Below are positions 1 through 8,193 of a stretch of 64,000 nt of DNA, in pieces (position 1 is the stretch's first letter; each line of letters opens with the position of its first letter). Position numbers and translations under genes: made by a program. The notes under the pieces were generated by a model. The model searched no databases. It was not told the origin of the DNA and saw only the letters and a list, made by a program, of their open reading frames with translations. Source of the DNA: Ruminiclostridium cellulolyticum H10 (GTDB lineage Bacteria > Bacillota > Clostridia > Acetivibrionales > DSM-1351); assembly GCF_000022065.1 (NCBI RefSeq), contig NC_011898.1:3475501-3539500 (forward strand). The letters run 5' to 3'.

Positions 1-167
1 GGGTATTGTTCTGGGAATGGAATAACACATTCCACCAATTGTTGGCAGCTATTTCTTCCGATAACTTCAGGCACTTTAATACACTTTTCAGTGAATTTTT
101 TACCTCCATCATATTCAAAATCTCCACCACCGTATTGACCCTTTGCATTAGGTTCAAATTGTGACAT
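1..167 (-). CDS. Partial hypothetical protein, N-terminal 55 residues
   Basis: Reading leftwards from ATG at 167, an open frame continues to the window edge (55 codons, no stop). An AAAGGA ribosome site lies about nine bases upstream. The peptide starts MSQFEPNAKGQYGGG, is glycine-rich at first, and then has two cysteines about 18 residues apart (KCIKVPEV, VECVIPFPEQ). I do not recognise the family; the KVPEV and CVIPFP pieces faintly recall SPOCS/DUF3794-type domains, but this is too short to decide. It is divergent from cooS, with a 189-bp gap holding the cooS promoter. Confidence 0.6.
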   Translation of the reverse strand, partial: MSQFEPNAKGQYGGGDFEYDGGKKFTEKCIKVPEVIGRNSCQQLVECVIPFPEQY

Positions 168-283
168 TTTTTTCATTCCTTTCATAATATTTGTGGTCCT
201 AATGTATATTATTAAAAATTCCTCTAAAATGTGCATTATGTAAACTATTTTTATATTTTTTGTATTTATATGTAATTTTTGTG

Positions 284-312
284 TTCAACTTATGAATATT
301 AGATTCATAAAA
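284..312 (+). promoter_or_regulatory. Candidate cooS promoter with palindromic operator
   Basis: A perfect inverted repeat TTATGAAT-N5-ATTCATAA occupies 290-310, 47 bases before the cooS start. It fills the spacer of a plausible sigma-A promoter (TTCAAC at 284-289, 17 bases, ATAAAA at 307-312). The size and symmetry suit a dimeric CRP/FNR-type or similar regulator, which is how CO genes are often controlled. The regulator's identity is inference. Confidence 0.45.
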
Positions 313-356
313 GTGCACCATAATAGATGAAAATTATAATTTTAGGAGGCCTTTTA

Positions 357-2489
357 ATGTCAGATAAGGATATAAAAAATTCTTTTGAAAAAAGTGCTGG
401 AACTATGAGGGGAGATAGTACAACCTTCGGAACAAAGCTTACACAAGAAGACTCAAATGACCCTAACACTCATTCAGACATTCATAATCGCATTAAAATT
501 GATTATGACAAGATTGAGAAATCACCTTCCATGGAGGAGGTTCACAAGTGGCAGAGAGAACATATTAAGAAAAATGATCAATCCAAGGAAGGATATCCTC
601 TTAACGTTATTATTGATCCTGCTATGAGGGAAATGTATCAGGTTGTACATGACTCGGGAATGACCAATGTATTTGACAGATTCAGTCAACAACAGCCGAT
701 TCAATGTAAGTTTTGTATTGAAGGTCTTTCCTGTCAGCTTTGTGCAAACGGCCCCTGCCGTATTAACGATAAAGTACCAAGAGGAACCTGCGGCGTTGAT
801 GCACATACAATGGTTGCCAGAAATTTTATGTATCGTCATGTAACAATAGGTACTTCCGCAAATATATTTCACTGCCATCAAGCGGCAAGAACCTTGAAGG
901 CTGCCGGAGAACATCCTGACAGCGGTCTGAAAATAAGAGACCCGGAAAAGTTAAAGAAATATGCTGACATGGCAGGACTTAATGCAAACCAACCTATAGA
1001 AAAACTGGCGATAGAGTTTGCAACATGGGTTATGGATGATATCCATGCTCCGTTCCACGTTCCGTCAAAGGCTGTAGAAGCCTTTGCTCCTACTCAACGC
1101 AAGGAACTTTGGAACAAACTGGGATTGTTTCCCGGAGGCGGTTACAGCGAAGTTGCCTATGCACAGACACGTTGTATGACAAACTTCACTTCGGACCCTG
1201 TAGAATTTCTATTAAACAGTGTCCGTCTTGGTGTTGCAAACGAATATCAGGGATTGTTCCTGTTGGATATCATACAGGAAATTCTCATGGGAACTCAGGA
1301 AATAGTTCAAAAGAAGCAAAATATGGGACTTTTAAAGGAAAATATGATAAATGTTGTTACTAACGGACATATGCCCTTGCTTGCAGATGTTGCAATCGAT
1401 CTAGCATCAACCGATGAGTGGCAGCAAAAAGCCAAAGCAGCAGGTGCCGACGGAATTCAGATACTAGGCCATGTCTGTGAAGGTCAACAGTTGATGAACT
1501 ATAAGGGAACACATAATCAGAAGGGTTACGGAGGTCAGGAAGGTGAATGGCTATCCCAAGAATATCTCCTCGCAACCGGGGTTGTGGACTTGTTCATGTT
1601 CGACTATAACTGTACCGTACCTACCATGCCTCTGTTTGCAAAAAGATTTGGTACAAAGCTTTTGAGTACTCATCCAGTTATACAACTGCAAGGAACGGAA
1701 ACATTGGACTTCATTCCGGAAAAGATGAACCAGCAGGCTTCAAAAGCACTGGATATGGCAATTGATGCCTTCAAGCAGCGTAAATCGGAAAACAGAAAAA
1801 CCTATATCCCACCTCATGTTTCCGATTGTACAGTTGGTTTTAGTACAGAACCTATCAGAAATGCTCTCGGTGGTAGCTTTGACCCTCTTATTGAACAGAT
1901 AGCAAACGGTAATATCAGGGGTATTGCAACCATAGTTGGATGTACCACAGCCCGCTTTGGTCAGGGTGGAAGCAATATATTCAAGATAACAAAAGGACTT
2001 ATTGCTAATAACATTCTTGTTCTTTCAGGTGGATGTACTTCTTCTGTAATGGAATACACCGGCTTAACAGACCCAAAAGCTGCAGATGAATGTGGCGAGG
2101 GTTTAAAGGTAGTCTGCAAACAGCTTGGTATCCCCCCTGTGTTGTCCTATGGTGCCTGTGTGGATATCGGAAAAATGACTCATACTGCCAAAGAGCTTGC
2201 AGATGCCCTGAAAGTGGATACAAACAAGCTGCCGCTGGTAATCGGAGCTCCTGAATACCTTGAACAGAAGGCTGTGGCAGATGCATGTACCGCAGTAGCT
2301 CTTGGCTGGCTTGTGCATATCGCCCCCGTACCCTCTATTACGGGAAGTGATGTAGTTGTTAAAACCCTTACGGAGACAACAGAGACTCTTGGCTTGGGTA
2401 AAGTAGTAGTAGAGCTGGATGCCGAGAAAACTGTTCAAATTTATGTTGATCACATTGAAAAGAAACGTAAAGAATTGGGCTTGAGCTGA
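357..2489 (+). CDS. cooS: Anaerobic carbon-monoxide dehydrogenase catalytic subunit
   Basis: Ni-Fe-S CO dehydrogenase, interconverting CO and CO2 at the NiFe4S4 C-cluster. The start is ATG 357, placed by AGGAGG at 344-349, giving 710 residues, longer than the usual about 640 because of an N-terminal extension of roughly 80 residues. Candidate C-cluster ligands are His338 (NGHMP), Cys374 (GHVCEG), Cys419 (YNCTVP), Cys529 (VGCTTA), Cys560 (GGCTSS) and Cys601 (GACVD). B-cluster cysteines are C126, C129, C134 and C145. The D-cluster position reads C117-K-F-C120 (CX2C) with serine where the usual second cysteine would be, which points to a [2Fe-2S] D-cluster subtype. A cupin gene follows 30 bases later. 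No acetyl-CoA synthase or CooF partner is in view, so the electron acceptor is unknown. Confidence 0.95.
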   Translation: MSDKDIKNSFEKSAGTMRGDSTTFGTKLTQEDSNDPNTHSDIHNRIKIDYDKIEKSPSMEEVHKWQREHIKKNDQSKEGYPLNVIIDPAMREMYQVVHDSGMTNVFDRFSQQQPIQCKFCIEGLSCQLCANGPCRINDKVPRGTCGVDAHTMVARNFMYRHVTIGTSANIFHCHQAARTLKAAGEHPDSGLKIRDPEKLKKYADMAGLNANQPIEKLAIEFATWVMDDIHAPFHVPSKAVEAFAPTQRKELWNKLGLFPGGGYSEVAYAQTRCMTNFTSDPVEFLLNSVRLGVANEYQGLFLLDIIQEILMGTQEIVQKKQNMGLLKENMINVVTNGHMPLLADVAIDLASTDEWQQKAKAAGADGIQILGHVCEGQQLMNYKGTHNQKGYGGQEGEWLSQEYLLATGVVDLFMFDYNCTVPTMPLFAKRFGTKLLSTHPVIQLQGTETLDFIPEKMNQQASKALDMAIDAFKQRKSENRKTYIPPHVSDCTVGFSTEPIRNALGGSFDPLIEQIANGNIRGIATIVGCTTARFGQGGSNIFKITKGLIANNILVLSGGCTSSVMEYTGLTDPKAADECGEGLKVVCKQLGIPPVLSYGACVDIGKMTHTAKELADALKVDTNKLPLVIGAPEYLEQKAVADACTAVALGWLVHIAPVPSITGSDVVVKTLTETTETLGLGKVVVELDAEKTVQIYVDHIEKKRKELGLS

Positions 2490-2525
2490 TACTATTTGCA
2501 AAGTCATTAGAAAGGAGGAATGGGA

Positions 2526-2870
2526 GTGGAATTGAAAAACATTCAGGATAGTATGGTTTTCAATGAAAAAAACCTTACCAAACGAATACTATTTGCCAAT
2601 CCAAAAGTACTGGCTTTTGTATTAAATCTAAAGCCAGGACAAACCCTCCCTGTTCATAAACACGAAAACTCAGAACTGATTTATTATGTTCTCACAGGCA
2701 GCGGTCAGATCAGAGTAAATGATGAAGTACATGAAATATCTTTTGGATCGATAGGCTCTGCCAGTGGTCAGGATGATTTTAGTATACCGTTGGTTAAAGA
2801 AGATTTAAGTCTTTATGTTACTATTAGCCCTAACCCATCAAACGAGATGTATTCAAAAGGCATAGATTGA
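2526..2870 (+). CDS. Small single-domain cupin protein
   Basis: About 114 residues forming one cupin barrel. Motif 1 is intact (GQTLPVHKHENSE, then GSG), giving two His and a Glu as metal ligands. The second motif lacks the usual histidine (SASGQDD), so metal binding may be incomplete. AAGGAGG at 2512-2518 is only one base from ATG 2520 but seven from GTG 2526, so GTG 2526 is the better start. It lies just downstream of cooS and ahead of a shared terminator, so it is probably co-transcribed. A role in CO metabolism or sensing is inferred from position only. Confidence 0.75.
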   Translation: MELKNIQDSMVFNEKNLTKRILFANPKVLAFVLNLKPGQTLPVHKHENSELIYYVLTGSGQIRVNDEVHEISFGSIGSASGQDDFSIPLVKEDLSLYVTISPNPSNEMYSKGID

Positions 2871-2880
2871 TACTTGTAAA

Positions 2881-2936
2881 GAATAATAACCGGCATCTTC
2901 CTATTTTGAAGTAAACGGTTATTATTCTTTGTTTTT
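2881..2936. terminator. Bidirectional terminator between cupin and YitT genes
   Basis: Twelve-base perfect stem (2881-2892 with 2916-2927) followed by a T-rich run on the plus strand. The genes on either side converge on it, so it can serve both. Confidence 0.8.
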
Positions 2937-3847
2937 TATTTATAAATTGTACCGGTAAACCCCTCTCCCAGTACCTCACGTACATCAGTGAGTATCATAA
3001 AAGCATTTTTATCTATTTCATACACGATTTCCTTGAGCTGCTGAACCTGTGACCTTGCAGCTACACACAGCAGTATATTTTTATCTTTTCCCGAATAAAC
3101 TCCTCTTCCCTTTAATTCAGTGACTCCCCGGTCAAGTTCTACAAGCAATCTACGTGATATTTCCTCCTGCTTCTCTGAAATTATAAAAAAAGCTCTGGCA
3201 TAATTGACACCTTCAACTATAGCGTCAATTACTTTAATTGTTATAAAAAGACTTACAAGAGAATATAGCCCTATTAAAATACTGTTGAAGACAATAATAG
3301 CAAACATAATTATTATTGCATCTATGGCAAGCAGCATTTGTCCTATCGTCAGGCTATGGAACATCTTATTCAAAAGCTTTGCAGCAAGTTCAGTTCCTCC
3401 TGTGGTGGCATCCATTTTTAGAACAATACCCAGTCCGATCCCGCTTATAAACCCTCCGATTATACTATATAATAATATGTCAGGAGTCATTGAGCTTGGT
3501 GTTCCGCCAAGCAGAAGTATTTGTGCCATATTTCCGATATACTTTTCAGTTACATCAATGATAACTGATAAAATAACCGTTCCGTACAGGGTTCTTATAA
3601 AAAATTTCCTTCCTATAAACTTGTATCCCATGAGAAAAAGGGGTACGTTAATTGCGAGCATTGTAATTCCTATACTTAGTTTGCCGTTTGTCAGATAATA
3701 TAGAACTGTTGCCAGTCCGCTGAGTCCTCCGGGTGCTATCTTGTAAGGAACAAGAAATATGTTTATAGCCAAGGCAGTTATTCCTGCACCAAATGTTATC
3801 AGCAAATAGCTTCTAAGCGTAGATAGTATTTTTCCCATATTTAACAT
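2936..3847 (-). CDS. YitT family membrane protein (DUF161 + DUF2179)
   Basis: 303 residues: five to six hydrophobic segments in residues 10-210 (YitT/DUF161 region) and then a soluble C-terminal DUF2179-like domain (about 220-300, RGVTELKGRGVYSGKDKNILLCV). Members are widespread integral membrane proteins in Firmicutes, often present as several paralogues; their substrate is not established. ATG 3847 has TAGGAG about seven bases upstream and is preferred over the in-frame ATG three codons later. Single gene, convergent with the cupin gene. Confidence 0.85.
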   Translation of the reverse strand: MLNMGKILSTLRSYLLITFGAGITALAINIFLVPYKIAPGGLSGLATVLYYLTNGKLSIGITMLAINVPLFLMGYKFIGRKFFIRTLYGTVILSVIIDVTEKYIGNMAQILLLGGTPSSMTPDILLYSIIGGFISGIGLGIVLKMDATTGGTELAAKLLNKMFHSLTIGQMLLAIDAIIIMFAIIVFNSILIGLYSLVSLFITIKVIDAIVEGVNYARAFFIISEKQEEISRRLLVELDRGVTELKGRGVYSGKDKNILLCVAARSQVQQLKEIVYEIDKNAFMILTDVREVLGEGFTGTIYK

Positions 3848-3973
3848 GACTAACTCCTAACCGAATAAATATAAATAGCATATACATAATATATGTTTTT
3901 TTAAATTATATAAACAGCTATTTTATTTTATAAGGATATTCTTCCAAATGAAAGTGAAGTAGTTTGTACAACA

Positions 3974-4002
3974 TTGACAAATAAATATAGATATTTTAAA
4001 CT
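3974..4002 (+). promoter_or_regulatory. Sigma-A promoter of the WecG/TagA gene
   Basis: TTGACA at 3974-3979, a 17-base spacer, TAAACT at 3997-4002. Predicted start of transcription is near 4009, which rules out an in-frame GTG at 4008 as the start codon. Confidence 0.75.
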
Positions 4003-4043
4003 TTAAAGTGTTTTTAACAAACGATGGAGGTTATTTATTTTTT

Positions 4044-4787
4044 ATGAGAAAGCTAGTTAATATAGCAGGGATTAATATAGATAATATAACAATGGAACAG
4101 GCGGTTGAAAGAGTCTATTCTTTTATAGATTCAGGTAAAAACCATTCAGTATATACTCCTAATGCAGAAATTATGATGGACGGAATTACAAACAAACAGC
4201 TTAAAGAGATTCTTAATTCTGCAGATATACTGGTTGCAGATGGTGCCGGAGTGGTCCTTGCCTCAAAAATACTTGGCAAAAGTGTAGCAGAAAAGGTGTC
4301 AGGTTTTGATCTGGCTAAAAATCTCCTTATAGCTTCTTCAAAAAGACCTATAAAGTTCTTCCTGTTCGGTGGAAAGCCGGGTATACCTGAAAGAGCCCAT
4401 GCCAATGTTATATGTGATTATCCGGGAGCTGAAATCGTCGGTACCAGAAACGGCTACTTTTCACAGGAGGATGAAAGCGAAATAATCAACCAGATAAACA
4501 ATTCAGGAGCCGATGTCCTTTTTGTCTGCCTTGGAGCCCCAAAGCAGGAGCAGTGGATTCACAAGCATAAGGAACAGCTGAATGTTAAGGTATGTATGGG
4601 TTTAGGGGGGACAATCGATATTCTGGCCGAAAATGTTAAGCTTGCACCTGATTTTTTCAGAAATCATGGATTGGAATGGCTTTACAGACTTTACAAGGAG
4701 CCCTGGCGTTTCAAAAGAATGTTGAGGCTCCCCAAATTTATCCTCTATATTCTAGGTATTAAATTCGGATTAATCAAAGTTAAATAA
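4044..4787 (+). CDS. WecG/TagA/CpsF family glycosyltransferase
   Basis: About 247 residues of the WecG/TagA (GT26) family, which transfers N-acetylmannosamine or a similar sugar to a lipid-linked acceptor in teichoic-acid or polysaccharide synthesis. Family marks: TPNAEI near the N-terminus, the conserved aspartate in VADGAGV, the GAPKQEQW block, and a basic tail (LEWLYRLYKEPWRFKRM) that docks on the membrane. GGAGG at 4026-4030 is 13 bases from ATG 4044, a long but usable spacing. Its own promoter and terminator make it monocistronic. A UDP-ManNAc dehydrogenase-like gene lies 8 kb on, which suggests ManNAc chemistry in the envelope. Confidence 0.88.
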   Translation: MRKLVNIAGINIDNITMEQAVERVYSFIDSGKNHSVYTPNAEIMMDGITNKQLKEILNSADILVADGAGVVLASKILGKSVAEKVSGFDLAKNLLIASSKRPIKFFLFGGKPGIPERAHANVICDYPGAEIVGTRNGYFSQEDESEIINQINNSGADVLFVCLGAPKQEQWIHKHKEQLNVKVCMGLGGTIDILAENVKLAPDFFRNHGLEWLYRLYKEPWRFKRMLRLPKFILYILGIKFGLIKVK

Positions 4788-4790
4788 ATG

Positions 4791-4830
4791 AAGACCTTCT
4801 GCTAAATTAAGTTGGCAGAAGGTCTTTTTA
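4791..4830 (+). terminator. Terminator after WecG/TagA gene
   Basis: Twelve-base perfect stem AAGACCTTCTGC / GCAGAAGGTCTT (4791-4802, 4815-4826) with a following T run. Confidence 0.85.
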
Positions 4831-4847
4831 GCGTTAATTATATTCGA

Positions 4848-6725
4848 CTAATTCATTGGCTTTCCTGTTATCTTTTCAATAGCCTTAACAGCTGCATAAT
4901 ACATATCAGAGTACTCCACATGTGATTTATTCTTGAGCTTCTGTTCAAGAGTTTCATCAACAAGCCCTTGTTTACGGGCATCATCATAATAATTTTCGCC
5001 TGAAGTCTTCTTCCCCGCTACATCCAAAAGTATTTGTGCCAGCTTATCCTTGGTTAACGGCTCATCCTTTAGATATGCTCTAAGGATTGTATCAAAATCA
5101 TAATTGTATTTATCGGGTGAAGTCCTGACCACACCATTTAGTATTACATAGGCAAAATCCTGACTCTTTGCTTTCTTATTGAATTTCATGTCATTTGTGA
5201 TACCTGCACTAAGCAACCCTATGTTTATAAGCTTTTCTGCGTAAGGATAACTCCAGTTTTCCGTTATACTTGTCAAGTCCTCTGTAATATCTGACATGAA
5301 TATGCCCTTTTTCCGCAATACCTTCTCCAATTCAGCCTGCGTGTCCAGATTGTAATCCTCTACTATATGGGGAATATCTATACTCTTTGAAATGCTGTAG
5401 GCGGAGATTATCCCTGCGGCATATCCAGAACCGGACTTACTGGAATTTGAATTTATGGCACTCTGTACCAGAGATGAACAGGATATTTTGTCACCTGTCA
5501 TAAGTACATTAGTTAGACCTTGAGGAATTATGGACCGAAGAGGTATGTAAAATATCTTGGGATTACAGAGGATATATCCGTTTCCGTCCTCCATTGTCAT
5601 TGTTACAGGTCTTGATGCCGTGCTGATTCTGTCACTAAATCTCTTACCTGTAAGTATATCCCCAAGTGTTAGGTTATAAAGTCCCTTGAAGTGGTAGGCT
5701 GAAGGCTTAACAAATTGTGCCGCTACGCTGAATCCTCCAGCATCTTTAAATGGTTCCAGGTTTAGCTTTAGAAATTGGAACAAGTCCATACATTCTTTTG
5801 AAGCAATATTGTAATATTCCTGAATCTTCTTCTCATTTTGTAAATCTACATTTTTGACGGTAATTCCTTCAATCAGTACCTTACTGTTACCCTGATCTGA
5901 AATATTAAATCCTGAAACACTTACATTTGAATTACTTGTGTTATATTGTTTCAGAATGCTGTTAACAAGCATTTTCTGCTCCTTCATTAATTTTTCAATC
6001 TCTTTATAATCGACTCCCGATACCATAAAATTCAGGTAAATAGGGGGAAACAGCTGTTTTATGCCAATATCGCTATATCCGACGCTATACGGTACATTGG
6101 CACGTTTAAGAATTTCTCCATCGTTTGTAGCGTCTATGTACTGTTTTGCTTTTACAGTCCTTTTACCTTTAGGAGTGTCAAACTGTATATTTTGCACCTG
6201 ACCACTCTGAACTCCCATGTCAGTTATTTGGGATTCATACATTACGTCAAGGTTCTTTTTCTCAGAAACCATTTCCTTGATTGTTTTTAAATAATTACCT
6301 ATATTTATACCTTCACCGGATTTGTATCGGATTTCTTTGAATATGTCAGAGCTTACGTTATTACCTGTTGGAGTAACATCAGGTGACCAGCTAGTGTTAA
6401 AAGACTCTCCAATCTGACTTCCGAGCTCCTTATCGGAACATATAAGAATAGTTTTGGCACCCACACCAGCAGCTCCCAGCGCGGCACTTATTCCGTCAAT
6501 ACCATCACCAACTACAGCTATATCATAAATATCTGTACCTTTATCAGTTCCTAAATTTTCAAGGGTAACATCATCACCGGAGTCAAAGTAATAGTCTTTT
6601 TTAAAAATCATAGGCCGGATTGCGAAGAAAAAGACTATTATGGCAATTGACAGAACTAAAACAACTCTGACCAGATTATCAATTCTTTTATTAAGTTTAG
6701 GTGACGGCTTAGTTTTCTTTTTCAT
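4848..6725 (-). CDS. Membrane-anchored FAD-dependent oxidoreductase-like protein
   Basis: 625 residues. A basic N-terminus is followed by one membrane helix (about residues 20-44), then an FAD-binding Rossmann motif (YDIAVVGDGIDGISAA, near 67-83) and a long FAD_oxidored-type body. The third glycine of the GxGxxG fingerprint is kept, so flavin binding is likely. The last 120 residues (for example LTKDKLAQILLDVAG) look like a helical S-layer-homology-type tail, which is tentative. The catalytic part would lie outside the membrane. The substrate is unknown. It is separated by a terminator from the gene upstream. Start ATG 6725 has AGAGGA upstream at somewhat long spacing. Confidence 0.7.
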   Translation of the reverse strand: MKKKTKPSPKLNKRIDNLVRVVLVLSIAIIVFFFAIRPMIFKKDYYFDSGDDVTLENLGTDKGTDIYDIAVVGDGIDGISAALGAAGVGAKTILICSDKELGSQIGESFNTSWSPDVTPTGNNVSSDIFKEIRYKSGEGINIGNYLKTIKEMVSEKKNLDVMYESQITDMGVQSGQVQNIQFDTPKGKRTVKAKQYIDATNDGEILKRANVPYSVGYSDIGIKQLFPPIYLNFMVSGVDYKEIEKLMKEQKMLVNSILKQYNTSNSNVSVSGFNISDQGNSKVLIEGITVKNVDLQNEKKIQEYYNIASKECMDLFQFLKLNLEPFKDAGGFSVAAQFVKPSAYHFKGLYNLTLGDILTGKRFSDRISTASRPVTMTMEDGNGYILCNPKIFYIPLRSIIPQGLTNVLMTGDKISCSSLVQSAINSNSSKSGSGYAAGIISAYSISKSIDIPHIVEDYNLDTQAELEKVLRKKGIFMSDITEDLTSITENWSYPYAEKLINIGLLSAGITNDMKFNKKAKSQDFAYVILNGVVRTSPDKYNYDFDTILRAYLKDEPLTKDKLAQILLDVAGKKTSGENYYDDARKQGLVDETLEQKLKNKSHVEYSDMYYAAVKAIEKITGKPMN

Positions 6726-6778
6726 TTCGTCATTATCCTCTTTACTGTTTTATTTTATATACGATTTTCAATCAAATA

Positions 6779-6820
6779 AAAAAAGAAGCTATTTATATAT
6801 CGACTATTAGCTTCTTTTTC
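6779..6820 (-). terminator. Terminator after the anchored coiled-coil gene
   Basis: AAAAGAAGCTA (6781-6791) pairs with TAGCTTCTTTT (6808-6818). On the minus strand it ends in a T run, and it closes the mazEF-side transcript before the FAD protein. Confidence 0.7.
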
Positions 6821-6853
6821 TTAATAATTGTATTTTATATATAAGTTTAACAG

Positions 6854-7384
6854 TTATTTTATAGTGTATGTACCTTTTATCATTATATCTGCAGCTACAT
6901 TAGCCTTAATACCTCTTCCATCAGCTTTCGGAATAAGCAGTAGCTGATTATCAGGAATTACCTCTCCATTTTTAATATCTCTTCCTGATATCAGGTTTGA
7001 AATTCCGCCTGTTGCAGTAGAGGCTACATATGCGGTAACTCTGTTTTTATTCCTGACAATTATTTCACAACTTTCACTGCCAATAAGGGTCTGTCCGGCC
7101 TGAAGCTTAATTATTTTGAAGACCATACCTGCTTTCAGATCTTCAATTTCTTTTTCAAGCTCCGCTACCTTCTTTTGTGCATTGCTGGTCTGAATCAGAT
7201 TTTTAAGTTCAGTTTCCAAAGCATCTATGTAGGTTTTGTCATATAAGACCGGGGAGCTGCTTGTGGAAGTTGGCGTTGTAGAAGCCATAACAGCAGGAGC
7301 TATATGTAGCAATGCAAATCCACCGATTAGTATTAGAGCTGTAATTATATACCCTTTTTTTATTTTCTTTAACAATCCTCTCAT
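6854..7384 (-). CDS. Signal-anchored coiled-coil protein of unknown function
   Basis: 176 residues: a basic N-terminus (MRGLLKKIKKG), one hydrophobic segment (about 12-34), a Thr/Ser-rich linker, a coiled coil (about 48-85, LETELKNLIQ and VAELEKEIEDL), then a compact beta-rich domain (about 88-176). The protein probably faces the outside. GAGAGG precedes ATG 7384. It lies 28 bases downstream of mazF on the same strand. I know it only as a conserved hypothetical of Clostridia. Confidence 0.7.
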   Translation of the reverse strand: MRGLLKKIKKGYIITALILIGGFALLHIAPAVMASTTPTSTSSSPVLYDKTYIDALETELKNLIQTSNAQKKVAELEKEIEDLKAGMVFKIIKLQAGQTLIGSESCEIIVRNKNRVTAYVASTATGGISNLISGRDIKNGEVIPDNQLLLIPKADGRGIKANVAADIMIKGTYTIK

Positions 7385-7412
7385 AAAATACCTCTCTTTC
7401 GTAAATTATTGT

Positions 7413-7763
7413 CTATGTTTCAGAAAGTCCGAAGCTGACCTCCAGAGCATTGTTTACTTCTGTCATCAGTTCATCATCAAGGTGCCCTATTTTTTCTCTT
7501 AGCCTCTTCTTGTCAATAGTTCTAATCTGTTCAAGAAGGATAACCGAGTCTTTCGCGAGACCATATTCCAGAGCACCTATTTCAATGTGAGTCGGCAACT
7601 TAGCTTTATTAATCTGAGAAGTAATTGCAGCAGCAATTACCGTAGGACTATATTTATTGCCAACATCGTTCTGTACAATTAAAACCGGCCTTACACCGCC
7701 CTGTTCTGAGCCAATAACCGGACTCAGATCAGCGTAATAAATGTCTCCTCTTTTAATTACCAC
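7413..7763 (-). CDS. mazF: MazF/PemK-family mRNA interferase toxin
   Basis: 116 residues, very close to the B. subtilis EndoA/NdoA type. These are ribosome-independent endoribonucleases cutting at short single-stranded motifs. Family marks are visible: [18 protein letters not shown] at the N-terminus, the RPVLIVQND strand, the ITSQ segment, and [15 protein letters not shown] 7763 is the start, with GGAGGAAAC directly upstream. It overlaps the antitoxin stop by seven bases, so the pair is translationally coupled. Genomic position behind alr is the usual Firmicute arrangement. Confidence 0.95.
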   Translation of the reverse strand: MVIKRGDIYYADLSPVIGSEQGGVRPVLIVQNDVGNKYSPTVIAAAITSQINKAKLPTHIEIGALEYGLAKDSVILLEQIRTIDKKRLREKIGHLDDELMTEVNNALEVSFGLSET

Positions 7764-8041
7764 GTTTCCTCCATCTCCCCAAGCCGTTCCTCATACTTGC
7801 ATTGCTGCTCATTGTCGGCTGCAAGGCAAACCTCAGCCAGCTTCAGATTTATTTCAGCCATTTCTTCGTAGCCAAGCTTCATTTCTTCCCTCAAACGAAT
7901 TTTGTGTCTTTCCTTTAAATAGAGTTTCATCGCTTCTCTGACAAGTTCACTTCTATTCGTTTTTTCGACGGTAACCATGTTATCTATTTCCTCAAGTAAA
8001 TTATCCGGAATACTGACCATTATCTTTTTATATTGAGACAA
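7757..8041 (-). CDS. mazE: MazE/EndoAI-type ribbon-helix-helix antitoxin
   Basis: 94 residues: a CopG/ribbon-helix-helix DNA-binding part (about 6-45, [18 protein letters not shown] and [13 protein letters not shown]) followed by an acidic toxin-binding tail ending [11 protein letters not shown]. It neutralises the downstream MazF and likely represses its own promoter. The start is TTG 8041, six bases after a GGGGG ribosome site; an ATG seven codons in is less well placed. Confidence 0.92.
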   Translation of the reverse strand: MSQYKKIMVSIPDNLLEEIDNMVTVEKTNRSELVREAMKLYLKERHKIRLREEMKLGYEEMAEINLKLAEVCLAADNEQQCKYEERLGEMEETW

Positions 8042-8193
8042 TTTAAACCCCCACTCTCTACTTAAAACCCTTTATTTATTCTATGCGGTTCAAAGAAGAT
8101 AATTATAGTTTATGTTATCATACAGATGTATTATAATATTCCGACATATGTGAGGTCAAATTAAGTTTTTATTACCAAATCCCCCAAAACCGC

